The notes beneath the pieces were generated by a model. The model saw only the letters and a program-made list of their open reading frames with translations. It ran no database searches and was not told where the DNA came from. A program made the position numbers and the translations under genes. Positions 49,711 to 54,547 of a DNA stretch of 54,547 nt are shown here, one piece after another. Each line of letters begins with the position of its first letter. Within the stretch, counting starts at the first letter, position 1. The DNA is from Parvimonas sp. (GTDB lineage: Bacteria; Bacillota; Clostridia; Tissierellales; Peptoniphilaceae), in assembly GCA_022770425.1 (NCBI GenBank), contig JALEHY010000003.1, positions 1-54,547 of the forward strand, in the 5' to 3' direction.

Positions 49711-51092
49711 TATTCAATATCATCTTCTCTCTCGGCTGAATTAAAGTTATTTTGCAACAAATTATATAAATTTTCATAATCTAAAGACAAAATATCTTCC
49801 GGCTGTTCTATACTTTTCAAAAATGTTCTGATTTTATTTTCTATTTCTTTCATACTTCTGTAAGTCAACAGGTAAGTATTGTACTTTTGAGAAATAAAAT
49901 CTATTACAATATAAGAAATATCCCATTTTAGTTTTGTCTTATCATCACTTGATATATTTAACTCATCTGTAACACGCTTTACTCTCTTAACCACTGCAAA
50001 AACAACAAACTCGACGAATAATATAAATTCATCGTCAATTTCATTTTCTTCAATATCTTGTATTACAGATAAAATCAAATTCCACCTAAAATCTTTATTT
50101 ATAATTTCAAATAACCCTAAGCCGAATTTCTTACACAAGTCGTTTCTGAAAGTAATTTCTTTTTTAAATTCAAAAGCCTCTCCAATAACTATTTTTCTAT
50201 TATTTGCGCCGCTTAATCTATTTAAAAACCTAACAAAATAATCTTCATATTTCATTGCGTCTTGAAATTTATTTTTAGAAAATATATAATCGACTATTAT
50301 ATCCGCACAATCCTTAAAATCCACAACAAAGCCTGTACTTTCCTTTATTTTAACAGAATACAAATCATGAACCATTTTGGAAACAATGGCCTTTAAATGA
50401 AGTTTAGAAGAGTCATAATTACTCTTATCTTCGACCTGTTTCAAATGATTATAGACGCTTTGTAGCTGATTATCTATCATAGATAAATTAGCTTTTATAG
50501 AAAACATTATTGAACGTATAAAGTCTTCTGTAATCATATAATTAAAATTTTTATACAAAACACTATGATCAATTTCTCCCCAAAAGACATTAACCAAAGA
50601 CTTAATCTGCAACTCAAAATTAACAAAATAATCTTCAGCAAGTACAAATCTTCCATCTATCTTATAAATTTCAAAGCCATTTTTTTGTAATTTTGGTTGT
50701 TTTTCAGCAAGTTTTAATTCAATATTTGAATTTAACTCACTTTTGTAATAACCGTCTTTGCATTTTACATTAAAATTTTTACAAATAACATCAAAAATTT
50801 TCTTTTCATCATCAATAAACCTACACTCAACCCTAATTCCAATCAAATCAGGTAAATGTTCTATCGCTTCTTTATAATTAGGATAAATGTAATAATAGTT
50901 ATTTCTAAGTAATTTTTCACGAATACTGTCTTCACTTTTTATTCTTGAAGTTGTGTTTATAAAAAAATCACAATTCAAAAAAATATCTCTAAAAAACTTT
51001 TCTAAAGAATTGGATGAATCTTTAATAAAATCCATATTATTATACATATGTTGAATTGAATTACCCAAAAATTCAAAAATTTCAAGTTTCAA
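49710..51092 (-). CDS. RelA/SpoT-like nucleotidyltransferase-domain protein
   Basis: 460 residues. The N-terminal ~220 align with small alarmone synthetases: SRIKSEDSIREKL, then DLIGIRVECRF with the catalytic Asp, and FELQIKSLVNVFWGEIDHSVLYK with the catalytic Glu. The GYxSxH-like segment that positions GTP is NGFEIYKI, so its Tyr and His are changed. The C-terminal half is helical and of unknown type. No HD hydrolase is present. TTG at 51092 is chosen as start because GGAGG precedes it at seven bases; an ATG 11 codons upstream lies before that site. Confidence 0.7.
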   Translation of the reverse strand: MKLEIFEFLGNSIQHMYNNMDFIKDSSNSLEKFFRDIFLNCDFFINTTSRIKSEDSIREKLLRNNYYYIYPNYKEAIEHLPDLIGIRVECRFIDDEKKIFDVICKNFNVKCKDGYYKSELNSNIELKLAEKQPKLQKNGFEIYKIDGRFVLAEDYFVNFELQIKSLVNVFWGEIDHSVLYKNFNYMITEDFIRSIMFSIKANLSMIDNQLQSVYNHLKQVEDKSNYDSSKLHLKAIVSKMVHDLYSVKIKESTGFVVDFKDCADIIVDYIFSKNKFQDAMKYEDYFVRFLNRLSGANNRKIVIGEAFEFKKEITFRNDLCKKFGLGLFEIINKDFRWNLILSVIQDIEENEIDDEFILFVEFVVFAVVKRVKRVTDELNISSDDKTKLKWDISYIVIDFISQKYNTYLLTYRSMKEIENKIRTFLKSIEQPEDILSLDYENLYNLLQNNFNSAEREDDIE

Positions 51093-51199
51093 AAAAACAC
51101 CTCCAATCAAAAAATATTTTACCATAGTTTAAAACTATTTACAAATATATTTTGATAAGAGGCGTATTCATATTTTAACCATAAATTAAATTTTATACT

Positions 51200-53296
51200 T
51201 TAATTTTTCAAAATTCTAATTGAATTCAAAACTGCAATAATCATTGCTCCAACATCTCCGAAAACCGCTTCCCACATACTTGCCAATCCAAAAGCCCCAA
51301 GTACTAAAAACACTATCTTAATTGTCAATATGAAAATAATATTTTGTAAAACAATACGTTTTGTAAGTTTTGATATTTTTATCGCTTCTACCAATTTTGA
51401 TATTTCATCTGTCATTAAAACTACATCTGAAGCCTCAACAGCTGCATCTGAACCCAATGACCCCATTGATACTCCAACATCTGCCCTCGCTAATACAGGA
51501 GCATCATTTACTCCGTCTCCTACGAACACTATCTTTTTTGATTTTTCTTTTTTGGTTTCTAAAAGTTCTAATTTTTCAACTTTTTCATGTGGCAACATAC
51601 CTGAAAAAAATTTATCAATTTTTAATTTATCACAAATATCTTTTGCAACAGGATAATTATCTCCCGTAAACATAACTATATTCTTTACTCCGCTATTTTT
51701 CAAATCACTAATAGCTTTTATGCTGTCATCTTTAATTTTATCTTTAATAAGTATATATCCTGCATATTTTCCATCAATAGCGACATAAACTATCGTCCCC
51801 GGTTTATTGCACACTGAATATGAAATATTTTCTTTTTTCATTAACTTTTCATTACCTACTAAAACTTTTTTATCGAAAATAGTAGCACTAATTCCATAAC
51901 CATATAAATCTTTATAATTTATTATTTTATTTTTATCAATTTCTTTTCCGTAGTGATATAAAATCGAAACAGCAATAGGATGATTAGAAAAAGATTCGGC
52001 ATATGCAGAAAATTTACAAACATCATCAGCAGTAAATCCATTTTCAAAATAAATATCACATACTTCAAAATTTCCTTTTGTCAAAGTTCCCGTTTTATCA
52101 AAAATTATCGTATCTATCTTACTTAACGCTTCAAGATAATTCCCACCTTTTACAAGTATTCCATTTTTTGATGCAAGACCTATTGCACTGAAATAACTCA
52201 ACGGAATTGAAATTACCAAAGCACACGGACAAGAAATTACTAAAAAAACAAAACCTCTTTTAACCCAAGAAATCCATTCCCCATTTAAGAAAATAGGAGG
52301 TATAATAGATAATAAAGTAGCTAAAACAACTACAATAGGAGTATAATATATCGCAAATGAAGTAATGAAATTTTCGGTATCTGCTTTATTGGAAGAAGCA
52401 CCTTCAACCAAATTTATAATTTTGCTGGCAGTTGACTCTCCAAAAGATTTTGTAACTTTAGTTTTTAAAATTCCTGTCATATTTATACAACCTGAAAGAA
52501 TTTCATCTCCGACTTTTACGCATTTTGGAATCGACTCTCCTGTCAATGATTTAGTATCCATCATAGATTCACCACTTAAAATTACACCATCAAGTGCAAT
52601 TTTTTCTCCCGGTTTTATGATAATTTCATCTCCAACATTAATTTTTTCGGGAGAAATTTTAATAAGTTTTTCTCCATTTTCAATATTTACATAGTCAGGA
52701 CGAATATCCATCAAATCTGAAATAGATTTTCTTGAACGATTAATCGCCCTACTTTGAAAATACTCACCAATTTGATAAAATAGCATTACTGCAACCGCTT
52801 CAGGATATTCCCCGATTACAAATGCTCCTAAAGTTGATAAAGTCATTAAAAAATTCTCATCAAAAATTATACCATTAAAAATGTTTTTCATTGCTTTACT
52901 AACGACATCAAACCCGAGAACTACATATGAAACAATAAAAATAATTATACTAATCTCTTTAAAGCCACTTAAAAAAGTATACATTAATAAAGATAACAAA
53001 TATATAATAAATCCAAAAGCAATAAAATATAAGTTTTTATTACTCTCCTTTGATTTTTTCATTTGATTAAATACAACATTTTCTTTAACTTCGACATCAG
53101 GTTCATAAAAATTCACTATTTTTTTAACATTTTCAAGTAAATTTTTTTCAACTTCTATTTCAAAATCTATCTCAACTGTCTGTGTGACTAAATTTATCTT
53201 TGAAAAATTCACTCCATCTAAATCATTTATCTTATTTTCAATTTTTAAAGAACAATTCGGACAGTCAATTCCATCTAACAAAAATACCTTTCTCAT
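51200..53296 (-). CDS. cadA: zinc/cadmium/lead-exporting P1B-type ATPase (CadA/ZntA-like)
   Basis: 698 residues. One N-terminal HMA domain with the C12-P-N-C15 metal site. The P1B core holds CPC in ISCPCALVISIPLSYF near 352-367, DKTGTLT near 397-403, SNHP near 438 and GDGVNDAPVLARADVGVSMG near 590-609. The CPC-x4-SxP pattern is the P1B-2 class that exports divalent zinc, cadmium or lead. It is preceded by an ArsR-family regulator and its own operator, so metal induction is expected. Confidence 0.94.
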   Translation of the reverse strand: MRKVFLLDGIDCPNCSLKIENKINDLDGVNFSKINLVTQTVEIDFEIEVEKNLLENVKKIVNFYEPDVEVKENVVFNQMKKSKESNKNLYFIAFGFIIYLLSLLMYTFLSGFKEISIIIFIVSYVVLGFDVVSKAMKNIFNGIIFDENFLMTLSTLGAFVIGEYPEAVAVMLFYQIGEYFQSRAINRSRKSISDLMDIRPDYVNIENGEKLIKISPEKINVGDEIIIKPGEKIALDGVILSGESMMDTKSLTGESIPKCVKVGDEILSGCINMTGILKTKVTKSFGESTASKIINLVEGASSNKADTENFITSFAIYYTPIVVVLATLLSIIPPIFLNGEWISWVKRGFVFLVISCPCALVISIPLSYFSAIGLASKNGILVKGGNYLEALSKIDTIIFDKTGTLTKGNFEVCDIYFENGFTADDVCKFSAYAESFSNHPIAVSILYHYGKEIDKNKIINYKDLYGYGISATIFDKKVLVGNEKLMKKENISYSVCNKPGTIVYVAIDGKYAGYILIKDKIKDDSIKAISDLKNSGVKNIVMFTGDNYPVAKDICDKLKIDKFFSGMLPHEKVEKLELLETKKEKSKKIVFVGDGVNDAPVLARADVGVSMGSLGSDAAVEASDVVLMTDEISKLVEAIKISKLTKRIVLQNIIFILTIKIVFLVLGAFGLASMWEAVFGDVGAMIIAVLNSIRILKN

Positions 53297-53314
53297 AAAC
53301 TCTCCTATATATTA

Positions 53315-53336
53315 TAGTTGCTCAATCATTCAACTA
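53315..53336 (-). promoter_or_regulatory. second CadC-type operator, in front of cadA
   Basis: TAGTTGAATGATTGAGCAACTA on the minus strand differs from the operator at 53761-53782 at only three positions. It sits between the regulator gene and cadA. Confidence 0.65.
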
Positions 53337-53390
53337 ATTGAGCAAAAACTCTCGCTTAATATAAAAATCCAAATTACTAACCTTTAATTC

Positions 53391-53744
53391 TTACTCATTA
53401 ACATGTTCAAAACCTTTATCAAGGATAGCCTTAACATGATCATCTGCCAATGAGTAATAAACAATTTGCCCTTCTTTTCTAAATTTAACTAAATTTGCAA
53501 GACGTAATGCCTTTAATTGATGAGAAATTGCAGACTTAGTCATACCTAATAACACCGCCAAATCACAAACACACATTTCATTTTGTTCCAAAGCATGCAT
53601 AATTTGTACTCTTGTTGAATCACCAAATAGCTTAAACAAAGATGCTAAATTAATATACATTTCCTTTGGCTTAATTTTTCTTTTTGTATCATTAACAACT
53701 TCATCATGAATAACATTACAATCACAATACAATTTTTCACTCAT
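53391..53744 (-). CDS. cadC: ArsR/SmtB-family metal-sensing repressor (CadC/CzrA-like)
   Basis: 117 residues. The winged helix has its recognition helix in GMTKSAISHQLKALR near 70-84. Two metal sites can be seen. The alpha-3N type uses YCDCNVIH at the N-terminus plus MCVCD. The alpha-5 type uses DDHVKAILDKGFEH near 101-114 (Asp, His, His). The site pattern is CadC-like: Cd/Pb/Zn release DNA binding. The ATG at 53744 follows GGAGG; an earlier ATG overlaps that site. It is divergent from the CRISPR side and followed by cadA. Confidence 0.9.
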   Translation of the reverse strand: MSEKLYCDCNVIHDEVVNDTKRKIKPKEMYINLASLFKLFGDSTRVQIMHALEQNEMCVCDLAVLLGMTKSAISHQLKALRLANLVKFRKEGQIVYYSLADDHVKAILDKGFEHVNE

Positions 53745-53760
53745 ACTATCAACCTCCATA

Positions 53761-53782
53761 TAGTTGAATAATTGTTCAACTA
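53761..53782 (-). promoter_or_regulatory. CadC-type operator
   Basis: A perfect palindrome TAGTTGAA-TAATTG-TTCAACTA, just downstream of the -10 box of the regulator gene. The TTGAA half-sites are typical of ArsR-family operators. Confidence 0.8.
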
Positions 53783-53787
53783 ATATA

Positions 53788-53816
53788 ATTATAATTCTTC
53801 AGTAATAATTTGTCAA
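53788..53816 (-). promoter_or_regulatory. sigma-A promoter of the metal efflux operon
   Basis: TTGACA (53816-53811), a 17-base spacer and TATAAT (53793-53788) on the minus strand, both full consensus. Confidence 0.8.
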
Positions 53817-53833
53817 TAGATTTTTAAAATAAA

Positions 53834-53865
53834 AAAATTGTACTCTACAAATAAAGTACAATTTT
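53834..53865 (-). terminator. intrinsic terminator downstream of the CRISPR transcript
   Basis: AAAATTGTACT (53834-53844) pairs with AGTACAATTTT (53855-53865) around a ten-base loop; seven T follow on the minus strand. It would end a precursor crRNA read from the right. Confidence 0.75.
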
Positions 53866-53912
53866 AAAAATATTTCAAAGAAATGTATAAATTAAAAACA
53901 CCTTCTTTAAAA

Positions 53913-54547
53913 TTATTACCCCCGCTTACGCGGGAAAGTTTCATTAATTATCCATCATATAAAAAATCATCCATGGATCACCCCTGCTTACGCAAGAACC
54001 TAACATATTTTAACATAAAAATTTAATACTTACAATTATATTTTTATTATTTTCTAAGCACTGTATCAAAATAAAAAATTTAACAATTTTAAAATAAATA
54101 CCTTGCTTGTATGAAAAATACAACTTTTTATAGAGGAATAAAACTCAATTTTAAGATCAGCCTCGATTACACAGAAAATACGTTATGGAATTTTTCGCAT
54201 AGGAAGTAAATGTAGAATCACCCTCGCTTGTGTGGGAAATACGTTCTTATAAAACCCCTCGCATTAGAACGACGAGGATCACCCCCGCTTACGCGGGAAA
54301 TACTTTCCAATTATTACAACGTTATGGGATATAAAGGGATCACCCCCGCTTACGCGGGAAATACACATCAACGGAGAAAGTTATATATCTTTTACAAGGA
54401 TCACCCCCGCTTACGCGGGAAATACGAATATAGAGCGTGAACATTTAACAAATGAAGAGGATCACCCCCGCTTACGCGGGAAATACTGACAATCAGAAAC
54501 ATTACAGACTTAGAAACGAGGATCACCCCCGCTTACGCGGGAAATAC
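53913..54547 (-). CRISPR. type I-E CRISPR array, trailer end (continues beyond the right edge)
   Basis: 28-bp repeats of the I-E pattern (minus strand: GTATTTCCCGCGTAAGCGG continuing as GGGTGATCC). Perfect copies start at 54276, 54337, 54398, 54459 and 54520, with 33-base spacers and a 61-base period. To the left, repeats at 54215, 54154, 54094, 53975 and 53913 are progressively mutated, and one unit near 54035 seems lost. Degeneration at the far end marks the trailer, so the leader and cas genes should lie to the right; transcription is leftward and ends at 53834. The last repeat ends exactly at the window edge. Confidence 0.97.

Noticed and set aside
54228..54440. Open frame across the CRISPR array
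   Set aside because: It is translation of repeats and spacers; the peptide contains the repeated block ITPAYAGN-like and has no ribosome site.
1..54547. tRNA or rRNA genes
   Set aside because: No TTCGAATCC-type T-loop with matching acceptor arms was found on either strand by eye.

Overview
The window is about 54.5 kb of very AT-rich DNA, dense with minus-strand genes that have strong GGAGG ribosome sites and TTGACA-17-TATAAT type promoters. This points to a low-GC Gram-positive anaerobe. The gene set (a CtsR box, an L20 leader, infC with an ATT start, a PRPP-type ykkC riboswitch, a large single-chain PurL, histidine-triad lipoproteins) fits the Tissierellia, for example a Parvimonas-like species. 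The species is an inference, not a match.

Layout from left to right. 1-470: a 90-bp tandem repeat array with palindromic cores. 471-3519: a zinc uptake operon (AdcA/ZnuA-like binding lipoprotein plus a six-motif histidine-triad lipoprotein). 3639-6566: queuosine tRNA modification (queA-tgt) with a small membrane protein. 6686-8957: an Xre-regulated island of small secreted or membrane proteins that looks like a bacteriocin/immunity locus, with a decayed duplicate. 9294-11474: ruvC-ruvA-ruvB. 11554-17542: a three-gene, horizontally acquired-looking operon encoding a stand-alone NRPS-type protein, a Nudix + adenosylhomocysteinase-like fusion and an MFS exporter. It is driven by a consensus promoter embedded in a 15-bp inverted repeat and followed on its promoter side by IS30 and IS200 remnants. 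18861-22971: an rRNA methyltransferase, a Ktr/Trk potassium uptake pair and infC-rpmI-rplT with its attenuator leader. 23043-26930: a CtsR-controlled heat-shock operon (CbpA-type DnaJ, a frameshifted DUF1905 gene, clpB). 27015-29646: YihY, two tandem Nudix hydrolases whose promoter is a copy of the heat-shock promoter, and a small membrane protein. 29720-41518: a nearly complete purine operon (purE, M, L, C, F, N, H, D) with a second purC directly under the riboswitch. 41631-44147: an AGCS amino-acid symporter and a Crp/Fnr-type regulator. 44280-47200: a three-gene set of a binding-protein-like protein without signal peptide, a P-loop GTPase and a soluble ABC ATPase. 47246-51092: a RelA/SpoT-like protein, an AcpS-NnrD fusion and alanine racemase. 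51200-53816: a CadC/CadA-type metal efflux pair with two matching operators. 53913-54547: the trailer end of a type I-E CRISPR array that continues to the right.

The most promising candidates for undescribed systems are the NRPS/Nudix-SAHH/MFS operon, the permease-less ABC-GTPase-binding-protein trio, and the Xre island with its ATT-initiated secreted glycine-rich protein. No tRNA or rRNA gene was recognised.
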